64,000 nucleotides of DNA, from assembly GCA_965216365.1 (NCBI GenBank), contig CBDCFT010000065.1:40234-104233 (forward strand). The letters are read 5' to 3'. Position numbers and translations under genes: made by a program. The DNA comes from CBDCFT01 sp965216365. GTDB lineage: Bacteria > Pseudomonadota > Gammaproteobacteria > Arenicellales > CBDCFT01. Below the pieces are notes generated by a model. That model had not been told where the DNA came from. It did no database searches and worked only from the letters and a program-made list of their open reading frames with translations. Below are positions 8,312 through 17,286 of the stretch, piece after piece (position 1 is the stretch's first letter; every line of letters begins with the position of its first letter).

Positions 8312-9184
8312 TCAGGAATTTTCAGAGCGCGGCAGTGGTGTCGTTTTTTCCAGGGTAATCAAAGCGACACCGGCGATGGCCAGCAGGCCACCGGTTATTA
8401 ACGCCGGCGTCAACGAATCCCCGAATAACACAACGCCACCGAATACGGTCACGACAGGCAGTAACAATAAATACGGCATCACCTGGTTGACGTTGTACAG
8501 GCCGATCAGGTGATACCAGACAGCATAGCCGACCGTTGTCATTACAACGGCGAGATAGATAACCGCCGCCCAGACTATGGGCGTTGCGGTCATGATGGCT
8601 TCAAGCTGATTGTCTTCGAATATCCAGGACGACAGGAAAAGCTGTGGCGTGGCAAAAACCGCGACCCAGGCGATCAATGTAAAGCCACCGGGTGCGCCGA
8701 GGGTTTTGATCATCACTTGTCCCAATGCCCAGGTGAACGCGCCACCAACGACCAGTAAAATGGGAAGCAGGTTGCCTTCCAGGTGGGGTTCGCCAGCCGT
8801 AATGACAACGCCGATGAATGCGAGCGCGATACCGAAGACCCGGCGAACCGTCAATTTGTCTTTTAACCAGATTACAGCCAGCAAGACGCCGAACGGTACT
8901 TCCAGTTGTACTACGATAACAGCGGTGGACGCATCGAGATCGCGTAAACCGGTAAACGTCATGCTGTATTGGATGGCGGCGCTGACCAGCGCAATCCAGA
9001 AAATTCGATATAGCAAGCGAACAGGTGGTTTGACAAACCAAACCAGTATTAATGCCGTGATCGCGAAGCGAAACGCCATCAATAAAATAGGCGGGAAGTG
9101 ATTGATCGCCGCCTTGGCAAATAGAAACCCGCCGCCCCAGATAATAGGCACGGAGATTGCCATTAGTATATGCAAAGGCCTCAC
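8312..9184 (-). CDS. EamA/DMT-superfamily transporter (first of triplet)
   Basis: 290 residues, about ten membrane helices, two EamA domains (VPIIWGGGFLFAKAAINHF at the start; the second repeat begins near residue 145 with ALGQVMIKTL). The start is GTG at 9184. It is the promoter-proximal gene of the triplet. The divergently transcribed methyltransferase begins 96 nt away. Export function is inferred from the family. Confidence 0.85.
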   Translation of the reverse strand: MRPLHILMAISVPIIWGGGFLFAKAAINHFPPILLMAFRFAITALILVWFVKPPVRLLYRIFWIALVSAAIQYSMTFTGLRDLDASTAVIVVQLEVPFGVLLAVIWLKDKLTVRRVFGIALAFIGVVITAGEPHLEGNLLPILLVVGGAFTWALGQVMIKTLGAPGGFTLIAWVAVFATPQLFLSSWIFEDNQLEAIMTATPIVWAAVIYLAVVMTTVGYAVWYHLIGLYNVNQVMPYLLLLPVVTVFGGVVLFGDSLTPALITGGLLAIAGVALITLEKTTPLPRSENS

Positions 9185-9280
9185 AGTAACTACTGCTTTG
9201 TTATTATTGAGTTCTTAGCGCTGCGCGTTCGAGAAGGCGGCGATCATATACTGTTATAAAAACGGAAGATATATGCCAAT

Positions 9281-9874
9281 ATGCCGAAGGCATTTTCATT
9301 TGACGAGGCTTATTACCAGCGGTATTACAACGATCCTGCTACCAGGGTTGCGAGCGATACTGAGATCATCGCACGCGGTGCTTATGTCTGTGCGTATTTA
9401 GAGTATCTGGGACAGTCCGTTAGCCAGGTTTTGGACTTAGGTTGTGGCGTTGGCCATTGGCGTGAAATTATCCGGCGGAATTTCCCCAGCGCCAGTTACC
9501 ATGGAGTGGAGGCGAGTGAGTATTTGTGCCGGCGTTATGGTTGGCAACATTTCAGCGTAGATGAATACAAATCGAAGAAAAGATATGACCTGGTTATTTG
9601 CCAGGATGTTTTGCAGTATTTACCTGCATCGGCGGCGGCAAAGGCCATCGACAATTTTAATAGACTGTGCCGCGGCGTGTTATATCTGCAGGCGATGACT
9701 AAAACTGATTGGGAAGAGAATTGCGATCAGGAATTCAGCGACGGCGACGTTTATTTGCGCAGCGCCGGCTGGTATCGCCAGCGTCTGGGTAAATATTTTA
9801 TAAACGCAGGCGGTGGCTGCTTTATCAGTAAAAAATCCGGTATCGTTTTATACGAATTAGAGGCGGCGGTTTAA
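9281..9874 (+). CDS. Class I SAM-dependent methyltransferase
   Basis: 197 residues. SAM-binding motif I is VLDLGCGVGHW (about 47-57), followed by the acidic loop YHGVEASEYL and the motif IV region YDLVICQDVLQYL (about 90-102). This is the small-molecule methyltransferase fold. The N terminus FDEAYYQRYYNDP is seen in a group of uncharacterised bacterial methyltransferases. Single gene on the plus strand; substrate not known. Confidence 0.8.
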   Translation: MPKAFSFDEAYYQRYYNDPATRVASDTEIIARGAYVCAYLEYLGQSVSQVLDLGCGVGHWREIIRRNFPSASYHGVEASEYLCRRYGWQHFSVDEYKSKKRYDLVICQDVLQYLPASAAAKAIDNFNRLCRGVLYLQAMTKTDWEENCDQEFSDGDVYLRSAGWYRQRLGKYFINAGGGCFISKKSGIVLYELEAAV

Positions 9875-9884
9875 AGTTTGAGTT

Positions 9885-10085
9885 TTAATGAATGGTTGTG
9901 GATTGCCCATTCACAAGACTATTCAATACTTCAATTATCTCGGGTGAGTCGGCAGACAGAACTTTCGATGACTCCGGCACGCAGATTCCTATTTCAATCT
10001 GATCGCCATCGTGATTCAGTACTTTAATCTCGATAGTATTGTTAATAGTAAAACTCTCACCCGTCTTGCGTCTAATTTTGTACAT
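9885..10085 (-). CDS. Divergent CsrA/RsmA-like protein
   Basis: 66 residues from the ATG at 10085 (a TTG three bases upstream is an alternative; AGGAG lies upstream). It aligns without gaps to CsrA: residues 6-10 RKTGE match RRVGE, DGDQIEIGICVP (27-38) matches the central strands, and the C terminus is helical. CsrA dimers bind GGA motifs in mRNA 5' regions. Here Arg6 and Val42 are kept, but Leu4 is Ile and the key RNA-binding Arg44 is Ser. It may therefore bind other RNAs or act as a dimerising antagonist (inference). It lies downstream of an unknown gene on the same strand. Confidence 0.75.
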   Translation of the reverse strand: MYKIRRKTGESFTINNTIEIKVLNHDGDQIEIGICVPESSKVLSADSPEIIEVLNSLVNGQSTTIH

Positions 10086-10135
10086 CAAACTAACAACTCC
10101 TGTAGGTAAATTACAGCCGGCTTACTTGTGGACAA

Positions 10136-10624
10136 TTAATGGATTGTCCTGGCGTAATCCTTTGAAAATAGTGAATACGTTTGATTCGGTAACCGCGGTT
10201 TTTCGATATTGGTTGCCCGCAGTTTTTGTTTGAGAATCGCAGAGAGCCGATCCAGCGCTTCCATGTTGTCTTCCAGAAATGCGATAACCGCTTCCTGGCC
10301 CTGAATAATAATGTCCACGGTCGCATCAGATTTTTCAATATGATCAATCAATTCGTCCAGTATTCTTTGTGTGTCCTGGGTCGAGACATCAAGATGTTGG
10401 ATGGAAAACATGGCGAAAATGCTGAGGATTTGATCAATGGGAAGTCCGTGTTTACGACCATACCAGTTGATCGCGCCAAACATAAACAGGTAGGCATGGG
10501 TCAAACTGTCCATGTCTTTTTTCCATTCTTTGCCACAATGAGCGTCAGTACGTCCCTGAACGACTGACCAATAGTGCGTAAGAAAATTTGTAAAACCAGC
10601 GGTTTGTTCGTTTATTTCTTCCAT
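10136..10624 (-). CDS. Unknown helical protein upstream of the CsrA-like gene
   Basis: 162 residues with no signal peptide. It is largely helical, with aromatic-rich stretches (FLTHYWSVVQ, THAYLFMFGAINWYGRKHGLP) and a charged helix RILDELIDHIEKSD. His and Cys are present (DAHCGKEW) but no known metal motif is clear. It ends 50 nt before the divergent CsrA gene on the same strand, so the two are likely co-transcribed and may work together. I do not recognise the family. Confidence 0.6.
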   Translation of the reverse strand: MEEINEQTAGFTNFLTHYWSVVQGRTDAHCGKEWKKDMDSLTHAYLFMFGAINWYGRKHGLPIDQILSIFAMFSIQHLDVSTQDTQRILDELIDHIEKSDATVDIIIQGQEAVIAFLEDNMEALDRLSAILKQKLRATNIEKPRLPNQTYSLFSKDYARTIH

Positions 10625-10943
10625 AGTTTTTTACTCTCGTGTTGATGTTGCCGCTTCGGGTGTGTTGGGGGAGTAGGCAACATTACCTATGTTGGCTAGG
10701 GTAGAGGGTGAAAACACTTTTCACAATAGAGTCTGTGTTAAGCATTGTAAAACCAACACGAACGTTAAGAACGTTTTACATTGACATATAAAAAGGCCCC
10801 GCATCCTGCGAGGCCCGTTTTTTGGGTAAGGGGAGAGGACTCATGGGGTGAGTCCGGAAATGAATATAACAAAGCGTAATTTTAGTTTCTGTTAAAGTAA
10901 TGTAAAAAACAGCATGCATGACAAACGGGTTTGCCCTTGTTTG
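10625..10943. other. 319-nt intergenic region with two hairpins
   Basis: No convincing ORF. It carries the terminator at 10795-10823 and a second stem-loop, GGACTC (10837-10842) with GAGTCC (10850-10855). A CsrA-type GGA overlaps the first arm of that stem and another follows it (10856-10858). The upstream part should hold the promoter of the minus-strand 162-aa gene. A small RNA is possible but not shown. Confidence 0.35.
10795..10823. terminator. Rho-independent terminator, likely bidirectional
   Basis: GGCCcCGC-N5-GCGaGGCC stem (10795-10815) followed on the plus strand by CGTTTTTT; on the minus strand the stem is followed by CTTTTTAT. It lies about 120 nt downstream of the FAH-family gene on the minus strand. 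Confidence 0.7.
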
Positions 10944-11636
10944 TTATGCAACAGTCAGTGACAGTTGACCGACACCTTCGATGCCGCCGGTAATTGAATC
11001 GCCCCGTTGCACCGGGCCGACTCCGGCAGGCGTGCCGGTAAAAATTAAATCGCCTGCAGCCAGTGTAAATAAACCAGATAGATAAGCGATGGTTTCGGGC
11101 ACGTTCCAGATCATTTGATTGAGATCGCCTTCTTGCCGTAGTTCGTCGTTAATGCTCAACCAGATGCGTCCTTGATTCGGATGACCGCATTCGTCGACGG
11201 GTTTTATGGCGCTCATGAGGGCGGAGCATTCAAATGCCTTGCCGATTTCCCAGGGCCGTCCGGCTTTTTTCATTTGCGCCTGCAAATCACGCCGTGTCAT
11301 GTCGATGCCGACGGCATAGCCATAGATCTTGTCCAACGCGTCACGCTCTTTAATATTTGTGCCGCCGGATTGCATAGCCACGACAAGCTCGATTTCGTGG
11401 TGCACATCGTTTGATTTGGATGGATAAGGGAAATTCTGGCCGTCAGTACAAATTGCGTCTGCTGGTTTTTGAAAGAAGAACGGTTCTTCTCTGTCCGGAT
11501 CGTGTCCCATTTCTCTCGCATGGGCAGCATAGTTGCGTCCGACCAGGTAAATTCGCCGGACAGGAAATCGCGCGCTAGTGCCTGATACGGCAACACTGGG
11601 TGTTTCAAATTTATCGATGACGTAACGCATAGGCAT
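10944..11636 (-). CDS. Fumarylacetoacetate hydrolase-family protein (fumarylpyruvate hydrolase-like)
   Basis: 230 residues, the short-form FAH family. Visible are YLVGRNYAAHAREMG (about 30-44), FFFQKPADAI, the metal-ligand HHEIELVVAM (about 79-88) and VGIDMTRRDLQ (about 108-118), and FTGTPAGVGPV near the C terminus. Members hydrolyse C-C bonds of acylpyruvates such as fumarylpyruvate, or decarboxylate oxaloacetate, with Mg2+ or Mn2+. Length and the RNYAAHAREMG motif fit fumarylpyruvate/acylpyruvate hydrolases, but no aromatic degradation genes sit nearby, so the substrate is open. The neighbouring peroxidase is divergent. Confidence 0.85.
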   Translation of the reverse strand: MPMRYVIDKFETPSVAVSGTSARFPVRRIYLVGRNYAAHAREMGHDPDREEPFFFQKPADAICTDGQNFPYPSKSNDVHHEIELVVAMQSGGTNIKERDALDKIYGYAVGIDMTRRDLQAQMKKAGRPWEIGKAFECSALMSAIKPVDECGHPNQGRIWLSINDELRQEGDLNQMIWNVPETIAYLSGLFTLAAGDLIFTGTPAGVGPVQRGDSITGGIEGVGQLSLTVA

Positions 11637-11777
11637 ATTTTGGTTATTGTTCCAATCTAAAAAGTATACCGCTTCGATAGAAAAGGTTTACTGAAATATC
11701 ACCCGTATGGGTGACGAATTTGTTGCTGGTGAGTGATAGGGTGCTGCTCTAATTTCACACCATGGAAGGACACAACA

Positions 11778-13367
11778 ATGTCTAAAATTGAATACAGGAC
11801 GTACGACGGGAAAGGCAATAATCTGGATAATCCACACTGGGGCCGGGCGGGAGAGCAGGTGCTGCGCTTGACCACGCCGGGCTACTACCAGGGTAAATAT
11901 GAAATGGCCGGGCCGGACAGACCGAATCCGCGCGCCATCAGCAATAAAATCTGCAAACAAACCAAAAAAATCCCCAACAAGCATCATCTTTCGGATTTTG
12001 TTTGGGCGTGGGGTCAGTTTCTCGATCACGAGATGGATTTGACGCCGGAGTCACCTTACGGCGAAGACGAGTCCATCACGATTCCAGAAGACGATCCTGA
12101 AAAAGAATATCGCTGTGGGCGCATTCCATTCAAGCGCTCAATTTACGATACCGCAACAGGTTGCAGCCTGGACAATCCACGTCAGCAGATTAACGTGTTG
12201 TCGTCGTACATCGATGGCGCAAATGTTTATGGAACGGATGGAACACGTGGTAAAGCGCTGCGCTCAGGGGAAGACGGTAAATTGAAGGTCAGCGAAGGTG
12301 ACCATGGTGACCTGCTGCCGGTCAACTCTTACGGATTGCCCAACGCCGAAGTCAAACCCGGAGAAAAATGGTTTCTGGCGGGGGACATCAGGGCGAACGA
12401 ACACGCGGTATTGACATCCATGCATACGGTGTTTGTACGTGAACACAACCGGTTATGCGACGAGCTGAAAAAATGCATTTCCGCGGCCAAGAAGAAAGAA
12501 CTCGGTAGAGACATCGACGATTATCTGTATCAGCGCGCACGCAAGATTGTCGGTGCGCTCATGCAAGTGGTTACATACGAAGAATTTTTACCCGCGATAT
12601 TCGGCGACTGCGGTTTGAGTCCTTACAAGGGTTATAAGTGCAATGTCGACGCGACAATCAGCAATATTTTCTCCACCGCTTGCTACCGTTTTGGTCACAG
12701 CATGTTGTCTGAGAGTATCAATGTTGGCAAAAAAGGTGATTCGATAAAACTGCGTGACGCGTTTTTTAAACCCGACCTCGTGCGTGAGACGGGAATTGAA
12801 CCGTTTCTACAGGGTCTGGCAACTCAGGTCATGCAGGAAATCGATACAAAAATTGTCGAAGAGGTTCGTGTGTTTTTATTTCATGAAACACATCAGAGAC
12901 CCGGCGACAATCCGCCGACTCTGCTCGATCTGGCAGCGCTCAATATTCAGCGCGGCCGCGATCATGGTTTGCCGGATTACAATCAATGCCGCGTGGACTT
13001 TGGTCTTGCGCCGGTATGGGATTTTGCGGATATCACATCAGACACAAAGTTGGCGAAGGATTTAGCCGCATGCTACGGCGATGTCGATAAGATCGATCCC
13101 TGGATTGGTGCGCTGGCGGAGGATCATTTGCCCGGATCGAATGTCGGTGAGCTGATGTTTGCCGTATTGAAAGATCAGTTCGAACGGCTGCGTGATGGCG
13201 ACCGTTTCTGGTATGAAAATGACCCGTATTTTTCCAAAGACTGGTGTCGTTATCATAAAGAAGCGTGCCTGTACGACGTTTACGATCTGAAGAAAACCAG
13301 GTTGTCGGATATTCTTAAGCGCAATGGCGTGTCGGGCTTACCGAAGAACGTGTTTCACGTAAAATAA
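11778..13367 (+). CDS. Animal-type (peroxidase-cyclooxygenase superfamily) heme peroxidase
   Basis: 529 residues from ATG 11778, chosen over an upstream in-frame ATG (11733) because GGAAGGA precedes it. The full myeloperoxidase-type active site is visible: WGQFLDHEMDLTPE gives Gln80, Asp83 and distal His84; DIRANEHA gives distal Arg205 and Glu208 (ester-linked heme position); YRFGHSM gives proximal His307; LNIQRGRDHGLPDY is the classic later motif. The position of the MPO sulfonium Met is His209. There is no signal peptide, unlike most secreted bacterial relatives, so it may be cytoplasmic or use another export route. It oxidises halides or organic substrates with H2O2 by family. Single gene, ended by a good terminator. 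Confidence 0.93.
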   Translation: MSKIEYRTYDGKGNNLDNPHWGRAGEQVLRLTTPGYYQGKYEMAGPDRPNPRAISNKICKQTKKIPNKHHLSDFVWAWGQFLDHEMDLTPESPYGEDESITIPEDDPEKEYRCGRIPFKRSIYDTATGCSLDNPRQQINVLSSYIDGANVYGTDGTRGKALRSGEDGKLKVSEGDHGDLLPVNSYGLPNAEVKPGEKWFLAGDIRANEHAVLTSMHTVFVREHNRLCDELKKCISAAKKKELGRDIDDYLYQRARKIVGALMQVVTYEEFLPAIFGDCGLSPYKGYKCNVDATISNIFSTACYRFGHSMLSESINVGKKGDSIKLRDAFFKPDLVRETGIEPFLQGLATQVMQEIDTKIVEEVRVFLFHETHQRPGDNPPTLLDLAALNIQRGRDHGLPDYNQCRVDFGLAPVWDFADITSDTKLAKDLAACYGDVDKIDPWIGALAEDHLPGSNVGELMFAVLKDQFERLRDGDRFWYENDPYFSKDWCRYHKEACLYDVYDLKKTRLSDILKRNGVSGLPKNVFHVK

Positions 13368-13393
13368 ACGAAGTGTTAAGCGGGGGTTTCGTA

Positions 13394-13425
13394 AAAACGG
13401 GGATCATATTGATCCCCGTTTTATT
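13394..13425 (+). terminator. Rho-independent terminator of the peroxidase gene
   Basis: AACGGGGATC (13396-13405), 5-nt loop, GATCCCCGTT (13411-13420), then TTATT. It lies 28 nt after the peroxidase stop and could also serve transcripts from the minus strand. Confidence 0.85.
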
Positions 13426-13496
13426 CGCCGCCGGATTCCTATCTTGAGTTACAAGACGAGCTGTTCGGCCTCGCTGACAAATAGCATAAAAATACG

Positions 13497-15566
13497 TTAA
13501 CACACCGGCTTTAACCAGACTGCGGTATCGTGAAACACCGCCCCGCCACGAGGAAAACCGGCATCGGCACTGACCAGTGAGTTGATTCCGATACCGTTTT
13601 CGAATGCATCGTTAGGCCAGATGCTTTCAACCACGACAACGCCGGGTTGAAGGCCATCAAAAGATTTTGTGCGGACTATAACTTCGCCGATAGTACTACC
13701 GATACGGACACGGTCATTCTCGTCCATTTTTAATTGTTGTAAATCATCCGGGTGAATTAACACGCATGGTTGTTTTTCGTTTTTGCGAGATGTCGGTGTT
13801 TCGGTAAAGCTGGTGTTTAAAAAGTTACGCGCTGGCGCGGTCACCATGCGAAATGGATACTCGTTGCTTGCTTGATCGATGCAGGTCATGTGGTTCGGTA
13901 ATACCGGCATGGGTTCCGAGTTTTTTCCCACTCTTGACCAGTCCGGTTTAAAATGAAACTTTCTGTCCGGTGTCTCGAAGCCGTTCAGGAAGTGCATATC
14001 ATCAAAACCCAACGAACAATCGTGCCAGTGATTTTCATATATGGTATCTGCGCCCGGCAGGCCGGATCGTTTCAACGTCGCATCCATCAACTCCCACTCG
14101 CTCATATTAAATCCAGGGTGTTCTGCACCCAGTCGCTTTGCCAGTTCGCATATCACCCAATGATTGGGACGGGACTCGGCGAAAGGCTCGATTACCTTCT
14201 TTGTCACCTGCAGGAATGTGTGGCCGCCGCCTTGATATATGTCATCGTGTTCAAGAAACGTCGTGGCGGGTAAAACAATATCCGCGAATGCCGCGGTTTC
14301 GGTCATGAATTGTTCGTGCACGCACACGAATAAATCATCACGCATGAAACCCTGTCCGACTTTATTCGACTCGGGCGAGACAACAATCGGATTCGTGTTT
14401 TGAATAAATAAGGCTGTGACCGGTGGACCGTCACCGATATCCTGGGGATCGTTACAAAGAATCGGGCCGATGCGGGATTGATCGAATACCCGAGTTGATT
14501 TATCGAGAACATCCAGGCCTTGAATGAGTGCTGCATCGATGAGGTACAGCGCGTTGTTGCTATACAGCGCTCCGCCACCCTTGTATTTCCAAGCGCCGGT
14601 CACAGCCGGCAGGCAACTGACCGCATGGACATTGGCCGCGCCGTTACGCGAACGGGAGAAACCATAGCCGACGCGAATATAGGAGCGTTTGGTTTTACCA
14701 TACAAATGTGCGAACTCGATAATTTGATCTGCATCGATGCCGGTAATTTTCTCCGCCCAGGGTGGAGTAAGTTTTGCGACATGTTGCGATAATTCTTCGG
14801 GAACATCCGTGTATTTTTTTAAATAATCCCAGTCTGCATAGCCTTCACTAAATAACACGTGCATGACAGCACAGGCCAGCGCGCCGTCGGTGCCGGGTTT
14901 TGGCATTAAATGAATATGCGCTTTATTCGCCGTGCCGGTGCGGTAAGGATCCACCACCACCAACTTCGCATTACGATTGCGTTTGGTCTGGGCGATGTGA
15001 TGCATCACGTTGACCTGGGTGTTGACAGGGTTGCCACCCCACACCACGATCAAATCGCTTTCAGCCATTTCGCGGCCATCGACACCGCGTTTTATACCGG
15101 TGCCCGCCATCCATCCGGCGTCTGCAAGAGCGGTACATATGGTGGAAAACTGCCGGGAGTATTTTTTTGCGTGACGCAGCCGTTCGATGCCGTCGCGTTG
15201 TACCAGTCCCATGGTGCCTGCGTAAAAATGTGGCCACACGGTTTCGCTGCCGTATTTCTGTTCCGCGAGGTTTAACCGGTTTGCGGTTTCGTCCAGCGCT
15301 TCATTCCATGGGATCGGTTTGAATGCGGATTTATCGCCTTTTTCACCAATCCGCCGCATTGGTGTTCGCAGCCGATCCGGGTGGTGAACACGCTCTGCGT
15401 AACGTGCAACCTTGGCGCAAATGGTTCCTGCGGTGTAGGGATTACCTTTAGCGCCATAAATACGACCGATAGTGTTTTCATCCAGACGTTCGACTTCCAG
15501 CGCACAAGTGCTGGGGCAATCGTGCGGACAGGCCGAATGAATACGTACGGGTTCCGGCGTACTCAT
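13497..15566 (-). CDS. Molybdopterin-dependent oxidoreductase, DMSO reductase family
   Basis: 689 residues. The N terminus carries a 4Fe-4S site: Cys13, Cys17, Cys21 (CPHDCPSTC) and Cys50 (GTICAKVA). This is followed by the molybdopterin oxidoreductase body (DLIVVWGGNPVNTQ, about 150-165; FIQNTNPIVVSPE, about 385-397) and the C-terminal dinucleotide-binding domain (NTSFTETPTSRKNEKQPCV onward). No Tat signal is present, so it is probably cytoplasmic. The molybdenum ligand could not be assigned. No small subunit or membrane anchor gene is adjacent. Members of this subgroup are mostly annotated as generic oxidoreductases; the substrate is unknown. Confidence 0.88.
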   Translation of the reverse strand: MSTPEPVRIHSACPHDCPSTCALEVERLDENTIGRIYGAKGNPYTAGTICAKVARYAERVHHPDRLRTPMRRIGEKGDKSAFKPIPWNEALDETANRLNLAEQKYGSETVWPHFYAGTMGLVQRDGIERLRHAKKYSRQFSTICTALADAGWMAGTGIKRGVDGREMAESDLIVVWGGNPVNTQVNVMHHIAQTKRNRNAKLVVVDPYRTGTANKAHIHLMPKPGTDGALACAVMHVLFSEGYADWDYLKKYTDVPEELSQHVAKLTPPWAEKITGIDADQIIEFAHLYGKTKRSYIRVGYGFSRSRNGAANVHAVSCLPAVTGAWKYKGGGALYSNNALYLIDAALIQGLDVLDKSTRVFDQSRIGPILCNDPQDIGDGPPVTALFIQNTNPIVVSPESNKVGQGFMRDDLFVCVHEQFMTETAAFADIVLPATTFLEHDDIYQGGGHTFLQVTKKVIEPFAESRPNHWVICELAKRLGAEHPGFNMSEWELMDATLKRSGLPGADTIYENHWHDCSLGFDDMHFLNGFETPDRKFHFKPDWSRVGKNSEPMPVLPNHMTCIDQASNEYPFRMVTAPARNFLNTSFTETPTSRKNEKQPCVLIHPDDLQQLKMDENDRVRIGSTIGEVIVRTKSFDGLQPGVVVVESIWPNDAFENGIGINSLVSADAGFPRGGAVFHDTAVWLKPVC

Positions 15567-15767
15567 TACTTTTCAACAATACAATTTAGGACTTGATTGA
15601 TTTCTTTTGTCAGTTTGTGCAAGTGATTTTTATGTTGTTTCTTATTTGATAAGTTGAAAGGCATCTCTCAATATTCCTGCGCCCAAATCAATTCTCGTTG
15701 ATCGATGTGTTTGATCGCATTTTTGATTCGATTTAACTCTTTGAAACGAGACATCACCTATTGCTTT

Positions 15768-16568
15768 TTAGGTGTTCGTTCGTAAGCGCTCTGGAATCTC
15801 ACACACCGGAATCGGCAGCATCTTGTGTTTATTTGCCATGTTGTAGCGGCGATAAATGCTTAAAACTTCTTTTTGGCGTTCGTTTAAGTCTTCTTCTCCA
15901 GCGCCGTTGTCTTCGAATGCCATCGCCCATTCGAGTTCCGGGTAAGAAGCGCCAATCTGATCTTCGTCGGTGCGGTCATCACCCCATAAGCCATCGGTTG
16001 GTGGCGCCTGCAGGATTTCCTCGATGATATCCATCGCTTTACCTAACTTGTAGACTTCGGTTTTCGTTAAATCAGCGATCGGGCTGAGATCAACGCCGCC
16101 ATCGCCATATTTTGTGTAAAAACCGACGCCAAAGTCTTCAACCTTATTACCCGTGCCGGCGACGAGTTGGCCATTGAGAGCAGCAAAATAGTAAAGCGTA
16201 GTCATGCGTAGTCGTGCGCGTGTATTGGCCAGCGACATCTCGAGCTGGTCTTTGGTTTCGGGATCGGGAAGCGCTTTTATCAATCCGTCGAACACGTCCG
16301 TCAGATCGACCCGCTCGGATTGTACGTTGCCGTAATTCGATTTGAGCTTTTCGATATGCCTTTGTGCGCGACTGACTTGATCCGCCGATTGATGAATGGG
16401 CATTTCCAGACACAGTACAGGCAAGTCAGTTCGCGCTACCAGGCTGGAAGTTACCGCCGAATCGATTCCGCCGGATACACCGACAACAAATCCATTTGTC
16501 CCGGCATTATTTGAATACTCAGCTAACCAATCGACAATGTAGTCGATAACTTTCTCAGTTTGCAACAA
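15768..16568 (-). CDS. nadE: NAD(+) synthetase, ammonia-dependent type
   Basis: 266 residues. The PP-loop ATP-binding motif SGGIDS is at 32-37. GTGNKVEDFGVGFYTKYGDGGVD (about 156-178), DLTKTEVYKLG and PTDGLWGDDRTDEDQIG are the NadE signatures that bind deamido-NAD and ATP. The enzyme makes NAD from deamido-NAD, ATP and ammonia. There is no N-terminal nitrilase (glutaminase) domain, so it uses free ammonia or an unlinked glutaminase. A weak hairpin (CACCTA/TAGGTG) overlaps its stop. Confidence 0.93.
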   Translation of the reverse strand: MLQTEKVIDYIVDWLAEYSNNAGTNGFVVGVSGGIDSAVTSSLVARTDLPVLCLEMPIHQSADQVSRAQRHIEKLKSNYGNVQSERVDLTDVFDGLIKALPDPETKDQLEMSLANTRARLRMTTLYYFAALNGQLVAGTGNKVEDFGVGFYTKYGDGGVDLSPIADLTKTEVYKLGKAMDIIEEILQAPPTDGLWGDDRTDEDQIGASYPELEWAMAFEDNGAGEEDLNERQKEVLSIYRRYNMANKHKMLPIPVCEIPERLRTNT

Positions 16569-16647
16569 GGCCTTTTCGTGTTGTGTCTAGTGAATCCTCC
16601 ATTCTACTACACAAGTGGTTTGATAAATTGCAAGCAAAAACTTTGAG

Positions 16648-17268
16648 TCATTCTTTACCAGCCTGGCCAATAAATGTATACCCGAGGACCCGCGGTGAGT
16701 TTTCTTCATACGCAGTCTCGATTTCTTCTATGTTGAATCCACCTTGCTCAATCTGATTACCGATAGGTCGATTCATGTTGCAACCACCCGCAACACGTTT
16801 CCAGATCGGATTCAATCGATCCTGCCAATTCCTAACGTTCGAATCGGGGGCGAGTCCATGTTCACAGAACAAAAGTTTGCCCTCAGGCTTCAGGACTCGA
16901 TGCATTTGTCGAAGTGCTGTTTGCCAATCGGGGATTGTACATAACGTGTAAGTCAACAGGACTGTATCAACACTTGCATCGTCTAGTGGGATTTCCTCGC
17001 CCGGCAAATCGATGGGTTTAATTTCTATCGATGCCTCTTCAATATTCTTTTGCGCCTTTTTCCTCATTCCTGCGGAAGGTTCGAGACCCCATACGAATTC
17101 TACTTTCGTCTCATCATACAGCGGAAAATTTATGCCTGAACCCATGCCGATTTCCAGGACACGGCCGTACGCGTGCGGCACTACCTTCTCACGCATGTGC
17201 ATGACATCTTTCGTCGAACAAGCGCAGTGAATCAGGTGAGGTAGGATCTTTTCACTGTAAACACCCAT
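16648..17268 (-). CDS. SAM-dependent methyltransferase, UbiE/type 11-like
   Basis: 206 residues from ATG 17268, preferred over an in-frame TTG at 17280 because GGAG lies 7 nt before it. Motif I is VLEIGMGSGINFPLY; FVWGLEPSAGM, DTVLLTYTLCTIPDW and VLKPEGKLLFCEHG follow in the order typical of class I methyltransferases of phospholipid/ubiquinone type. It lies 18 nt after the acyl-CoA dehydrogenase gene on the same strand and is probably co-transcribed. Similar pairs are annotated as phosphatidylethanolamine-methyltransferase-like, but the substrate is not evident. Confidence 0.82.
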   Translation of the reverse strand: MGVYSEKILPHLIHCACSTKDVMHMREKVVPHAYGRVLEIGMGSGINFPLYDETKVEFVWGLEPSAGMRKKAQKNIEEASIEIKPIDLPGEEIPLDDASVDTVLLTYTLCTIPDWQTALRQMHRVLKPEGKLLFCEHGLAPDSNVRNWQDRLNPIWKRVAGGCNMNRPIGNQIEQGGFNIEEIETAYEENSPRVLGYTFIGQAGKE

Positions 17269-17286
17269 AAATTTCTCCAATAATAT

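Noticed and set aside
8610..9101. A 163-codon plus-strand frame opposite the first EamA gene.
   Set aside because: Shadow of a membrane-protein gene with no supporting signals.
15755..15775. A terminator for nadE (CACCTA/TAGGTG).
   Set aside because: The stem is only 6 bp, overlaps the stop codon and has no U-run; mentioned in the nadE entry but not listed.
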